Shown piece by piece: positions 1 through 13,300 of a stretch of DNA of 64,000 nt. The stretch is from Mesaphorura yosii. Lineage: Eukaryota > Arthropoda > Collembola > Poduromorpha > Tullbergiidae. Every line of letters starts with the position of its first letter. The stretch's first letter is position 1. The stretch covers positions 165,954 through 229,953 of the forward strand of contig WIXG01000095.1 in the NCBI GenBank assembly GCA_009869945.1, read 5' to 3'. The notes under the pieces were generated by a model that saw nothing but the letters and a program-made list of their open reading frames with translations, searched no databases and had not been told where the DNA came from. A program made the translations under genes and the position numbers.

Positions 1-68
1 TGGATGGGTAAGATCCGCGTACACATTTTCTTCAACCAAACTAGTATTAACTTGCTTTTACACACCAG

Positions 69-1398
69 ATTCCGCCAGAATGAGGGCGTGATTGTGTTGG
101 GAGCTACGAATCGCAGAGATGATCTGGACAAAGCTCTTTTGAGGCCAGGACGATTTGATGTTGAAGTTCAAGTTCCTCTGCCGGAATACCAAGGACGAAA
201 AGACATTCTGGAATATTACCTCGGGCGCATTAAGATGGGCGATGATGTAGACGTTGATATACTGGCAAGAGGCACTACCGGTTTCACTGGTGCCGATTTG
301 GAAAACATTATAAATCAAGCTGCGCTACGAGCTGCTATAGAGGGGTCTGATAAAGTCTACAAGAAGCATTTGGATTTTGCGCGTGATAAGGTTATAATGG
401 GTATGTGCCGATGTTCGAATACATTCCCCATGCTCTTAATGTCTTGATCTTGAGCATCTCACTAATTATGTGATCACCGCAGGCCCTGAACGTAAATCAA
501 GAATTCCGGACGAGGAGGCTAATCTGATCACTGCTTATCATGAGGGCGGACACGCGTTAGTTGCTCATTACACAAAGGGTTCACATCCGATTCACAAGGT
601 AGACGAAGTGTAAAAACTGTACACCCTCATCCTTGGCAAATCAGCTAATATTCTTCCTATCTAGGTGACTATTATTCCTCGAGGCCCTTCATTAGGACAC
701 ACTGCTTACATCCCAGACAAAGAGAGGTATCATGTCACAAAGTCCCAGTTGATGGCGATGATGGACACAATGATGGGAGGTCGTGCTGCCGAAGAGGTTA
801 ATGAGCTGCACTTTTTGAACCTTTAATGCAAATTGAAAAGTAGTTCATGTATACTGTTTAACTTATAGTTGATCTTCGGAGTTGAAAAGATCACGTCTGG
901 AGCTTCAAGCGATTTGAAGGTTAGCTCTCATGACACACTCTTTGAATGTTCTAGCGAATAAATCAGTAAATGTCTTTTCTGGTTTTGCAGCAAGCGACAG
1001 AAATCGCATCTCACATGGTGAAAGAATGGGGAATGTCAGAAAAAGTTGGACTTCGCACAGTTGAAGAGAACAGGGGCTTTGTTTCTGTTAATGACTTAGG
1101 GCCACAAACAAATGAGTTGATAGATGCAGAGATCAAGCGCATTTTGCAAGAATCTTACGAACGAGCAAAGAATATTCTTCGATTACACGCAAAGGAACAT
1201 GCTGCCATCGCTGAAGCTCTCATGAAGTACGAAACCCTCGACGCTGACGACGTTAAGGCAATTTTGAGTGGGCAGAAGCAACCGTTGAGTGGCAAGAAGC
1301 CGATTGTCCCTGCTGTTCCAGTGGTGCCAGGATTGCCTCCGACGGTTGGGCCACTCGGAGGCATTTTAGGAAAGCCGACGAAGGAAGCTCCTTGCTAA
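69..1398 (+). CDS. YME1L: YME1L-like i-AAA mitochondrial protease, C-terminal part (5' partial)
   Basis: Five exons are visible: 69-400, 483-598, 665-796, 869-919 and 991-1398. They join in frame with GT-AG introns. The translation starts inside the AAA ATPase module (NEGVIVLGATNR, then LRPGRFD, the SRH region) and runs into the FtsH-type M41 zinc metalloprotease. The metal-binding HEGGH (HExxH type) lies in the second visible exon, and PRGPSLGHTAYIPD and GGRAAEE are family signatures. YME1L is an ATP-dependent protease of the mitochondrial inner membrane facing the intermembrane space. It handles protein quality control and OPA1 processing (family knowledge). The last residues form a proline/glycine-rich tail (VPAVPVVPGLPPTVGPLGG) that human YME1L lacks. 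Upstream exons with Walker A and the targeting sequence lie before the window. Identification is firm; YME1L over its paralogue AFG3L2/paraplegin rests on overall similarity to the human sequence as remembered. Confidence 0.93.
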
Positions 1399-1542
1399 TT
1401 GAACTGCTTTACTGTTGTGATTAAACATTATATCGCGTTAGTCCGAATCTGCACCTTCTTTAGTCGTACTGTTGTAGTCTGTGACATAAACCGAAACCGA
1501 GTTATTAATTTAAATTCTGTAGTCGGTTGTTTAACACTGCGT

Positions 1543-1548
1543 AATAAA
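1543..1548 (+). promoter_or_regulatory. Polyadenylation signal of YME1L
   Basis: A canonical AATAAA lies 145 bp after the YME1L stop codon at 1396-1398, a plausible 3' UTR length. No other AATAAA closer to the stop was noticed. Confidence 0.5.
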
Positions 1549-3387
1549 ATACGACATACTTCTTATTCCTTTCATTTTCCCTTGATTACTGCAGTGAATA
1601 GGAGGTCGAGACCGTGTAAAATGAGTCGTTTCTATCATGAAACACACACAAGTTAGTAAGTTTATGTGCGGTTGTAGAGCTAAAGGTCTGCATATATTCG
1701 TAGTGACATGATCCAATTAGCTCCAGGGGCTAATCCGGTTAGCCAGTTAGAAACTCTAAAAACCCATGCAGATTCTGGCTTCTTGGAGGATTCATGGTCC
1801 ATGATTTTAAAAGATTTTGAACTCGACCATGACTACGGCCAGTCTTTATTTCTTTGGGTCCAGAAATCAGATAATTCTGAATGAATTCATTTTGATATTT
1901 GCCTATCCTATCTAGACATAAAGAGCCGGCTCAACTCGCGTCGCGCCGTGCTTTACATTGGCAGACGTCGTAAACAATGAATAAGAACTTGTTTGGATAA
2001 TAAACTATGAGTTGATTGATGAAGGGCGATAACAATGCATCAATGAAACTGGTCTCACGAAGGTATTATAGTAGTAAAATGAAAATATAATGTTCTCTTG
2101 TAAAACAATTTAAAACTTTACGAGTTGGGTAGTAAAAGTTTTACACAAGACCAACAAAAAATTAAGAGCGTTTTAATGAGGACAAGCTGGTAATTTGTCG
2201 TAATTAGGTAGAGATAAGGGTCACAACTCGCAGCTCACAGTCATTGCAAAACGGACAAGGCAAAAGCAATGGAGAATGGACAAGGCCTGAAATCTTTGGA
2301 GCCTGCTCGCAATTCAGAAATCCTGCTCCTGACCCCGGCCAAGCGATTCCTTGAAGAGAACTGCTCTGCTGCCTGTTTTGTTGTTCTGTTATGCAAAGCA
2401 GTTCAGTACCAGAACGGCTTAATCCGTCCAAACAATCTTTCAGATTTATTAACCCCTGCATCGCGTGAATAATCCAAACGACCAAACGCCTTGGGAATCT
2501 TGCGCCTCCTGCATTCGCACTCCAATCGCATTGGTTGTATGCAACTCTTGTCAGACTCTTATGAATTTGAATAATTGACGTTGCGCGATACGCCACGCTA
2601 AGTCAGATCCCCAGACAACAACAGCAGCAGCGTTGAGGCTATACCCTCTGATTAACCTCAGTCACAGCGCGTTTTTCACGCAAAAACCACTGCTCATTGG
2701 GGCCACTCAACATCACATCGCCACCGTCATCGCATCGTCGCAAATAAATTGTGCTCTAGTTTTTAATGCGATGAGCTGATGATAATGGCCTCAGAAAACA
2801 GTTTCTCATTAGAATTCAGAAGAAGGGCTCAGCTTAGCCTATCAGGTTGCGCATTTGTATTATGCTTGACATACAAACAATACGTGAATGCGTGGATAAT
2901 GTTAATATTGTGCATTGATCATATTCGAAAAATTCGCATTGCAATTGCATGCAGTTGTCTTATTGTTTATTTTATTCAAGCATGCAAACTGAGAAAATAC
3001 CGAGTGCATTATTATCGCAATCCAATGGGAACTCGCAAAAATCGCAATTCGCAAAACAAGCCGAACTTTGCGTATTTGTTCTGTACTCCGTCTCTCGATG
3101 TAGGGTAACAATGGGAAGTAGTAACGGATGGTCAGCCAGGTTCATAACCTGCCCACATTTTTATTGCTAGTGCAAGTGCAAGACGTGCAGTTAATCTAAT
3201 AACTTTAATTAGAGATATGACGTGTAAAGGAGATTAATTCCTTATGAATGGCGAGCAGAGTAGACAGGCAGCAACGGATCGCTGAATAGTTTAATTGAAT
3301 GCGTATTACCTGTTTTTTGCTTTGACTGAGAGTACGTGAAAGGTAAGGCCCAGTCTCAGACTCACTTCTTGACAACTCAGTTTACTC

Positions 3388-3418
3388 GTGCCGTGCCGTG
3401 CCGTGCCGTGCCGTGCCA
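3388..3418. repeat. CGTGC pentanucleotide tandem repeat
   Basis: About six perfect head-to-tail copies of the 5-bp unit CGTGC, beginning after TTTACT and ending in CCAGAC. A simple microsatellite in non-coding DNA. Confidence 0.9.
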
Positions 3419-5187
3419 GACAAATATAAATTGAGATTAGGGTCCAGTGCGAAAAACGAAACTTCAGCAGTGGGAGTAATTCGCGAATACGTGCATGCAC
3501 GACGCGCAAGCGGTTCCACATGAAGGGCCCGGTCTGCTCGCTACTCGCAGCAATCGGACTCGGTATAACAGACTTACTCCAATGGGCTAGGTAACTCATT
3601 ATTTATAATCATAATCATGTGCGAACTTATTAAGGTATATTTAAGAATTGTTTACATTACTGCCATCGGGTCGAGTATTAATTAATTTAATAGCAACGCT
3701 CCACGCGAGTGGCGTGTCTCGCATGGCTCAAGCTCCGACGGATACGGTGGGGTTCTTGTACAAAATTCCGATTACAAACCGCAAGTTGCGCTAAAATGTG
3801 CTTTTAGCGGTGAAATAAGAGGCAGAACTATCAACACTGTCAAAGATTTATGAGTGGAGTAACAAGTTATATTCTCTTTCTTGTGCGCGAGTGCTCGTGT
3901 AGCTACGTCAATTGAATTGCTTCATTTGGTAGCCAAAAACTGAGACAGCATGACCAGCGACAAGTATGCATTGCGGAATTCTAAACGGCAAGTCAATTAA
4001 GCCAGCACGTATACAGAAAAGAAAGGATACGTTTGTGATCATGAATCTTCGACCTACAAGTTTGATCGGTCTAAACACCTTTACAAATGCGTCTTCAGTA
4101 GCCTGAAAATGCTGTAAGGTAAAGCTAGGGTTTTGGACATGTGAGTGCCTAATAAATTAATTAAGGTGGTTTTAATTTATTGCGACAATTTCCTTGAGAA
4201 TGTTGCGCGTTGCACTTGTAGTTTAATTAAGCTGCTAATGCAATGTATTTATGTATTTTTAAGCACAGCATAACAAATTGACGTCATTCAACGTAAAGCA
4301 ATTCTATCAACAAACAGTAACGCGTTAACAGGTGCGTACTTTCCATACAAGAGTGAAATGAATGAAGTCCAATACAAGCGACCAAGACGTACTGTTTTTG
4401 AAATAGTCATAAAACTTTATAACTTGTCACTGTCGCTTGAGCTATTAATTTTAATTAGAAATTGACAATTGCACGTAGCGGCCATCACCCCTACACGAAC
4501 TTCTGATAAGATAATTGATAATGAATCAGCAGTTATCATGAAACTTTCGCATGCGTAATGCCAGCCAATCGCAAATTAACATTAACTTGCATTTCTCTTC
4601 TTGTGTTTGAGCGAGTAAAAATGTATGAAGTTTAAGGAATGAGAGTGAGGTTGAGTATGTGGGCAGTGGACAGGCACAAAATTGCAATTTGACTTGGAAA
4701 ATCGAGACCAGGTTCAGTCTCAGCAACCTCAATTGTCTATTTGTCAGAATTCCTGTCTGAAAAGCTGCAAGATCACTTCGGGACAGCCAAGCAAAGCAAC
4801 ACAATTTCGCAACAGGTTGGTTAGGATTTTAGGATTAGTATCCGTCACCAGAGTACATTCACGCATTTCACATATTTGCTTTTTTGAGTGGATGAGCGGA
4901 CCGGATCGGTTGTCACTTAATATGACGGCATGCACTCATTTACGGTGCTCTATGATTCGTTTTTAATTAAAGTGAGCTTTTCGCCTGCAAATTACGAAAC
5001 AGCTAAATACGTACGGCTTCGCGGATGATGCAACTGCAATCTGTAATAAGGCACGAGCACGACTGGGCAAGCCGACACAACAAACATGACATGACATGAA
5101 GCTCAAAAGTTGAATGATTTTACGAACTTTTCCATTTTACGTGAATTCGAATGTTTGCAAACAGTTTGGTATTTGACTGCATTGTCT

Positions 5188-5259
5188 CCTGAAATTAAAC
5201 TTGAATTCTCGGAATTTGTCACACCTGAAATTAAACTTGAATTCTCGGAATTTGTCACA
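5188..5259. repeat. Perfect 36-bp tandem duplication
   Basis: The unit beginning CCTGAAATTAAACTTG and ending GGAATTTGTCACA occurs twice with no mismatch at 5188-5223 and 5224-5259. Both copies keep the same frame, 12 codons each, in a short open frame (5110-5409) that has no recognised homology. This reads as a recent slippage or replication duplication. Confidence 0.95.
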
Positions 5260-8200
5260 ATGCAGGCGTGGGCTTACTTCGTATTCATACACAAACACGG
5301 ACCCGCAATTTCAACTGTCATTTTCAATCTGTATATTCCTTCTTTAGCGGAATGTTCAAAAGGCACAAAATGTCACCAGAATTTAACACGACAAACTTTT
5401 GACTCTTGAGTCTGTCCACTTAAAAGTTAACGGATCAAAAGGCTTAGATTAGGTTAGGTTAGTTGCTATTGAGGCTATTGAGTTAAATCCGAAGTCGAGG
5501 TGTTCCATGTCACAGCGTCGCAATTATGATTCATACGTTATCAAACTATTTACGCGTCTAATTTCTAGGTGACTGCTTGTTAGCAGAACTTTTCGGCTCA
5601 TACGCCTGAGTTGTGAGCCGTATTTCACTTTATATTTATGTTTTAATGAACGACCACTCACACTTGCAAAGTTTATTTCCAGACAGAATTTACGTCAAAT
5701 TGTGCCAAATTGTACTGGAAAATGACGCAGTAACTCGTTTCTGCTGGACCAGAACAATCAGAAGTGCTTCATGATCCGTTATCCATATGCGACATTTTAA
5801 CTTTACATTTATTGCAAAGTTTTCAGTACTTCGAACATTTTGTGGAAAGTGAGTGGAGATGTGAGAAATATATGAGTGGGTATGGAGACTTTTATAAATA
5901 TGATTTCATGTCTTCGCATTTTTACTACTTTATCGGCGCACTGTAATAAGCTCTTATTACAGTGGCGAGTTTTGTATGGTGTTCTTTGTGTGAAAATAGT
6001 AGTTACGATTTCAGTTATGTATTGTGAAAAACTAGAGTTCGGACATAAAGTAACTTGCCTCTTTTAGCTAAGTATAATTAACTATTCAGTGTTCTGATTC
6101 GAGGAAATAAAGATAAAGTTCAATAATAAGTGTTCATTTTCTCGTCTCGGAATTATTCTCGGTGGTTACTCCAGCCAGCAGCCATCGAATCATAAACACC
6201 TTCACTCCTGACAGTGAGAGAGCGTTCAGACGGGTAGTTTGGAAAGAGCATCTCAACATATTTCTTTCTGCTGAAACGAACATTCGCCCGCCCACGCGCT
6301 CGCCTGTGAGCCTGGCCGATTAATTAATACGTTTACAGGTACCTTATGCGCAAATTTTTGCGTACAGGAATTCCACATTTCATTTTTCGACATTGTGCTG
6401 TGCTTTGAGCAGTTTACGATTTTGTTTTGAAAGTTTTCGCTACCTTGCATTGCATTGACACTAATACACATAATTAGAAAAAATGTTTCATTTTCGTCGT
6501 GTCGGTCGTTAAATTACTGCGAGCATAGCACAAGTACAAAGTTTGTATGTATGTGTGTAATTTCGTTGATGTCTGGAGTGAAGCACCCTGAAATTCCCAA
6601 GCCCAAATTGTGTGCGCCATTAACGCGGACTACGCCGTAACCTGGATCCCATTGCCATTGCCCTAAAAAGAGTCAGCTAGACTTGTAATTATTAGTCGTT
6701 AATCTCGTCTGCCGTGACAAGGGTCGTAAAACTTCGTCATTTGAGGAATGGGCTGCTTATTAATATAAGCGCACTTGTTACGAGTGTTTTCAGTTAAAAT
6801 TTTATTGCCAGAGCCAGTCGACGAGGTTGCAGTTATGGGGGATGTAAAAAGTAGGAAATAATGAGATGAGACACTAAAATTGTTTCGCGCGAGCGCAGTG
6901 CATCCATCTTCCCAGTCGGCCCTTAGCACAGTTTCATTGGCTCGTATTTTATAGATTTGTTTTCGTACAAAAAGCATTAAAACTTGTTGTGATGGGTGGT
7001 TATTAAACTCGGTGGCGAGCTCCATTCAATTGTTCCATGTTTTGTCTCATTGTTCCATACTGCCACACTCTACTCCTTCTTGGACCTATTCGTCGCGTTG
7101 CGTTGCAATAAAAGGAACGTGAAACGAGATTAATAGCCAGTAGAAATGCAGGATTCCCTATTTGCACTCTTACACGTGTTGCATATTAAGACGGGGATCC
7201 ATTATCTCATAAATGTAACGAGAGAAATATGATCCTTATTAAGATAAGAGATAGGTGCAACAATTTGCACACCTGGAAATTGTAGACTAGATTTCCTGCT
7301 GCTACATAAGACGCAAAGCGCAGTGCAATAAGTGTTAAGCAGCGGAAGCCCAAACATTGATTATCACGTGATTCGTCGACACGAAGCATATTGCAATATA
7401 TAACTCGTTCCCAAACGATTACTAAATGTTTGAGTAATTTGCGAATCGCATGTTGGAATTCCTTCTTGTCTTAAAATTAAAAGAGCCAAGCATAATGCAT
7501 AATGAATTCACACACTCTGTCATCTCACTCAGCCTGGCATGGATTAGGTTTCATTTCTCGGTCGGTTTGCACGGTTGGCTGGTCCGACTGGAGGTGGCAA
7601 TGGAATTTTTAAGCAAATTAAAATAATTGGCATGCTGAAACTCGTGCAAAAGATGTACATGAAACACTGCTCACAAGCCCAAGCGAAGTCAAGTTGAATG
7701 GCACTGGCAGCCATTTTGAATGCGTGGCTTTGTTTGTCTCGTCTCCGGTCGTAAAATGGGAAATTCGAATGTGCTTTCATCTCGGTTCCCTGTTTATAAA
7801 CATCTGGCGAATGGGTCGCCATCATCCTCCTCTCCCGCTGCATGCACTCGCATTCGTTCGGTCGTAGTAGTCGTTGTAAACAAGCCCGAGAGCCAAGTTT
7901 AAATGCGTAAATTCGTAATAGTCGAAATTTAAGCAAGCGAAGGGTTACACCTTTCCCAATTACAATTCGCTAAACTTTATTTTATGTGTTTATCCGCTTC
8001 CTTTCCAAAAACTTCTCGACCAGACTCTACATGTTTTACCAGTTTTAATTTTCGTCCTGCTTTCGGTCTCAAATCCCAACTGAGTTTCACCCCGAGCGTA
8101 GGAAATCGATGGTACACAAAGGCAAAGGAGAAACGGCTTACAATTTGCTTTGACCATTGTCGCAGGCGAGGTCTTGCGCAGTATCCAAGGCCAGAATGGC

Positions 8201-8998
8201 AATACACACGTCCTGAAAGAGCTACGAATCGGCAGGGACAGCATCGGAAGGAAAACCCCCCTGGCCATGTCTTTGCCCTGCTAGGGCTTATTTTCGCAAA
8301 GCAAAGCAAGCCAACTAAACGTGACGAAATTGATGAGTTTTTATTTTTTGCAAGTGTTATTACTTTGCTTTGGTCGGCTAGTTGCGAAACACGGAACATG
8401 AATCCAATCCACATCCACCCCTTTCTCTTTGCGTCGTAAAACTCAGACGGAGAAGAGTTTCGCATTCGCAGTAGCCATCTCGTACCTTTATGGATCTATT
8501 AAACATGTTTTCAATTCCAAAGACCCCGAAACGGCAACGGCGCTACTACCGAAACACTGCTGAGAGAAGTATGCAGTTAAAGTTAAAAGTATTGGCCAAT
8601 AAGCGACGAGTGAGGGCCCAGACAGCATCCACAGAGCAGATGCGTGAAATTCGTTTTAGGATACAGTTACTGTTACAGGAAAAGAGTTTTTAGAGTAGCT
8701 GATGAAAGAGAAGAATCGCGACGGCCGGGTCGTAAAAATGTTTGCGACGACGACGACGAATGTGCCAAATGCCAATGCCAGCGTACGCTTACGGTCTACT
8801 CAGGCTCAAGCCAAAACAACAACAATACGCAATTTTGTACGCAATATATGTACGAAAAATCTCGGGCCACGGGTAGGAAATAGACCATTGCACTCAGTCA
8901 CTCAGGAATGATTGCACGGTAGACACGGTAGGGAAAATTATAGCATGGTGGATGATGCAACTACGCAGTTTCGTTCCCGAAAATCCATTTTATGGCCG

Positions 8999-9016
8999 AA
9001 TAATAATAATAATAAT
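8999..9016. repeat. AAT trinucleotide microsatellite
   Basis: Six perfect AAT units in non-coding DNA. Confidence 0.9.
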
Positions 9017-9959
9017 AGCAATGGCAATGGTGAATGTTTCTATTTAGGAATAACTCTTTGCGAACAATGAACGTGCAGGCGAGTTCGTTTGTGTCCTGCG
9101 TCTATGATATGATTGGTCCGGCGACCATCTTTAATTTCTGTACACCCAAGCGATGCGTGGAAGAGTCATCATCACAGTTCGCAGTTACCTTCACATGCTT
9201 CATCTATTCATGGTTTTTAAAAACATGCACGCTGTGCCGTTTATTCGCATTCGAGGGGAAGAATGATGATGTTTTACGGCCTCTTTTACGATTTTGTTTT
9301 CGAGAAATTTCAAATCGTAATCACAATTACTGAAATTTCAAAGTTTACGATTTGCAATTGACGTGAAAGTTCATGTACTCTGAATGTTGTGATTTGCTAA
9401 GTTTATTCTTGCTTGGCGTGCTTTATTTCAATGCGAGGCCACCGAAATTTCTCGTACGCAGCACATATGAGTGCAAAATTTGCAAAAAATGGCTTCGAAT
9501 ATCGGAGAGTCTGTTTAATTTACGTTTTGTGGGTTTGCCAATTAATATGCAGTCGGCACTTGCAGTATTTCCTAGCCTTTCTAAGTTTTAGGGTACGGGA
9601 AGTTCAAATATTCCTTTGAAATCAACCCAAATTGCAGATCAAGCGTCAAAGCTCTCAACGAGGCAGACAATTGTGGCGTTTTTCTCGAAGAAAGCAAATA
9701 ACTTTCGTTTTTTGTTCTTTCACGTTCACGTTTAATAACACACACCGATGAGACAGCTAAAGCATCAAGTAAACGCCAGAGCGAAACCCGAACAAGCGTT
9801 GAAACCTTTTACTCTTGCCTCAAGTCAAGAAAATATTTACTAGTTACGTCAATCCAGTCAGAAAAGATAATTGCCTCTTTTTTCTTCTGTAGTGCCAGAG
9901 CCAGAGAATGAATACGAGCACCAGCACCGTCAACTATCAATTTAGTGATCTTAGCCACG

Positions 9960-10300
9960 TATAAACTGGGGCAGTGCGAGTGCGAGATGCCGAACGAGTT
10001 TTCAGCGTAGACAGAATGAAAATGGTTGGAAATTGCAATTATCCACCGCTGACCGGACCCGACTGACTGTTGGCTGATATACGAAAGCAGTGTTTATATT
10101 TTTATGCAAGTCTGTGAGTGTATATTTACTATTTCTGTCGTTCTGTGAACTGACCAGTGGTATTGTGATTTAATGAAGAGCGACCTGAAATAAGTAGATT
10201 CAATAAGATCGTAGAATATCGCGTTTCAATTCAAGAAGAATCAAACGATGGCGACGACGATGGACAAGAAGAATTTTAGTTAAACAAAGCCGGTACTGAC
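9960..10300 (+). promoter_or_regulatory. Possible TATA promoter and non-coding first exon ending in a consensus splice donor
   Basis: TATAAA at 9960-9965 is followed by an Inr-like TCA at 10002-10004. About 300 bp further a strong donor (GACGTAAGTTTT) sits at 10300/10301. Between them is a short ORF starting ATGGCGACGACG at 10248 that ends after 11 codons. This would suit a 5' UTR exon of the large plus-strand adhesion GPCR 14.6 kb downstream, whose coding exon has no obvious core promoter next to it. TATA-to-Inr spacing (about 44 bp) is longer than usual, so this is only a candidate. Confidence 0.25.
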
Positions 10301-13300
10301 GTAAGTTTTATTTTGTTGCTTTGGGGTCTGAGAGACATGAGGTAGTTCTGAGTTCATCAAATTGCGGACCACAAATATAAACAATGGCAATTCGCATGTC
10401 GCCTGCTCGCGTCAGTACTGATTCTTAATTCTATTCTTGTTCCGATTCTTCCTACGCATAGCTCTTGTTGGTGTCTAGAGATGTCTGTGACCGTCGTGTC
10501 GCAGAATCGCGTCGCAGTAACTCTGCTGTTCTACGAACACTGAACTGAATTGAACTAAATTTAATAATGTTCATCACGTACCGCAGATTATTAGGATCTT
10601 CTTGCATAATGCAGTGAGACTTGCACCATAGCATATGACGCAAATACAAAGACTCCAGACAATTATTTCCAGTCCCAGCGTTCCGAAATAGTTCATTTTC
10701 TACTCTATTTGCTTAGAAGAACAGCGACAAAATCTGTGAGCTACGTCCCGTAGCTGGAGGTGAGAATCTCAAAGGCTTAGCAGAAATTGTGCGCTCAGTT
10801 GTGAAACAATTTATCCAGCCACTGCCAGACTTCTACTTTGACAGTATCATCGCTGGAGCATCAGGAAAATCAGGATGTTGAGGAAGCAGTTGGATGCATC
10901 CAGCCTGAAAAGCTGGAAGTGTAGATTGAACCACGCTGGCTGCCGTGGCTGCTGGTGTTGAGCCTCAACCTGAGACAGCATCATATCATTCGCCGTTTCG
11001 CGTCCACCCATACTCCACGCAGTGGCTTGTTGTGGCTGCTGTGGTTCTGGTTTGAGTGCACCGCATGAGTATTTATTTTGCATACAAGATTCGTACTCGA
11101 TTCAGTTACAGTTTAACGTTTCCCAAAGCGATACGTGCATCAAGAAACCTCTGAGAACACGCGAGTCTGCATGCACTGAGCAGTGAGTGCGGCCCAGTGC
11201 GACTGCTTCGGTTTGCCAAACTTTGTACTTTACTCAAATCATTGATTATGGTCTTGAAACATTTTATAGGACTGTCGTCGTGATAGTGCGAGTGCGAAAA
11301 GTGATAGCTGAATCAAAGCGTACGTTATAATCTGTCTCATACAATAAGATCACATCTGACTCTGACTCCTGCTTCTGCTGCATTTTGCATTCTTCATGTT
11401 CCCTGTGAATCGCGTCAGACCTAAATCTTTTTTTACACTTGCAAAACTTACAATTTATTATTTATAACCAAACCGATCCAAGTTGCTCATGTCAATCAAG
11501 TGACGCAGTTGGTTTGCTTCTTCTTCTTCGGCTGCTTCCACTGCAATTTGTCCATCGGGCATCGGGCAGGCGAAGATTTGGTGTGATACGGAAATGACAG
11601 TGCCAATGGCATATCAAACGCCGGACACAAAAGATGAGACGGTAGAATAGAATTTGTTTTGCCTGTCTCACCATCACGGACATTGGACAGAAACGCGACA
11701 GTTGAAAGACTCAATAGTGTATTTTGCATTTTGCCTGCGAACGTAATACACACAGCACGTCTATCACAATAAGATTGGTGCAGTTGGGCGGTCATTGTCA
11801 ATCCAAGTCAAGGAAAGACACTGGACTTAAACTCGAAGGAATTGCAATTGGGCATTGGATTCACTGGCAGTAAGTTGGCTTGTTTTGCATTTATTTCCTG
11901 TCATGTCTCCCGGCACCGACGCTGCAGTTTGCTGACGACGTAAGACAACTTGTCTCATTCATTATCGCAATTGCGATGGGTATCAAAACACAACACGCAT
12001 GATAAGTTTCCGCAGCTCAGTCTCGATGTTTTGTTTTATCGCAAGGCTAATTGAAGCTGCGGCTACGGCTTTCAGGCCTCATCGTAGTAGTAGTTTGTCC
12101 TAAGACACATGGTCTCGACTGTGTGTTGAGTACTTTTTTAAACCCCAAAACAAGATTACTGCCACTGCGTAAATATCAGCATCAATTATTAAATGCCGGG
12201 TCATGACTTCACTCAATTACAAAAGTTACACAAAAGATAAGAGTTTGTCTTGTCTAGTCTTGAGGTTGTAAATCAACACTCAACAACACAACCCCATATT
12301 TTCTTTATGAGACATACTTTGATTAAGTGTATCACAAACATCAATACGCGTATTATTGACAACGTATTCCATCTGATACTCGAAAGCATTGATGGCAGTC
12401 CAGGGGGTAAAATAGGAGTTTGTTCCACGTAATGAATAGTTGATATATTGATTGGCACCGGCAAGCGGCAACCGACTATGGGCTATTGTCATCGCGACTC
12501 GCACAAATTCGGAAACAAACTTATAATTAAGTTACAGCGACTTTATCCTCTTCGTTGCATTTTGCTTATGTTGACATTTCCAATATACAATATTATATAT
12601 ACACATACTTACTGTTTGAGTAGCTCGAGTGAGTGTGTGTGATTGAAGTATCGAGCTGGACATCAAAGACGCTTTTGTTTTTGTTCCAACTCAACTCTTT
12701 TCATGAAAATGAAGTGAACTACACACGTTAGAACTCCGTGCAGGACACGGCACAGGCGCAGCTAGTTTGAATCGTAAATAGTGAATCAAAGTTCGCAAAT
12801 GCTGTTCCCATTTTGGACTTGTGTTTCTACCTCAGACTTTCAAGTTACGCAAGACCTCTGCCTGCTAGAGCAAAAAAAAGGCATTTACACAAACGTCCTA
12901 TTCTCCAATTTACGGATCCAGACAGACGCATGACGCAGCGAAGCGGTATTGCAATTCAATATTTTCGTTATTGTGTTTTGCGCGTTGATTCATTCGTATA
13001 CTAATAATATTGGTCTAGCGGACAGAAATAGAAGTATTGAGTAAGCGACTACAATTTGGTGTGCAACCCGGACCTGCAACAATAAACGGAAGCAGATTAT
13101 TGCGAGCTAGAATTAGAGGTAGGTTTCTCAATTTTTAATCTCAAAGATGCATTTTTTATTTTACTGCGTCATTCCTGAAAGCGATGTTAATAAAGAGTGC
13201 ACGCCAAAAATTTGTGTCTGATGAAGACCTTGAAGGAGAAAATTGTAATACAAATATCGAAATGAGAAATAGTAGAAGCCACGCACGAACCAGACGAAAA

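Larger units (their letters stand above)
1555..9950. other. Intergenic region, no gene recognised
   Basis: Both strands were read for conserved protein motifs, splice-bounded exons and tRNA boxes and none was convincing. Open frames here are short and have no recognisable domain. The stretch contains the pentanucleotide repeat at 3388-3418, the 36-bp duplication at 5188-5259, an AAT run at 8999-9016 and a patch at 7977-8465 that is open in several overlapping frames. It may hold regulatory DNA for the adhesion GPCR downstream. Confidence 0.6.
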
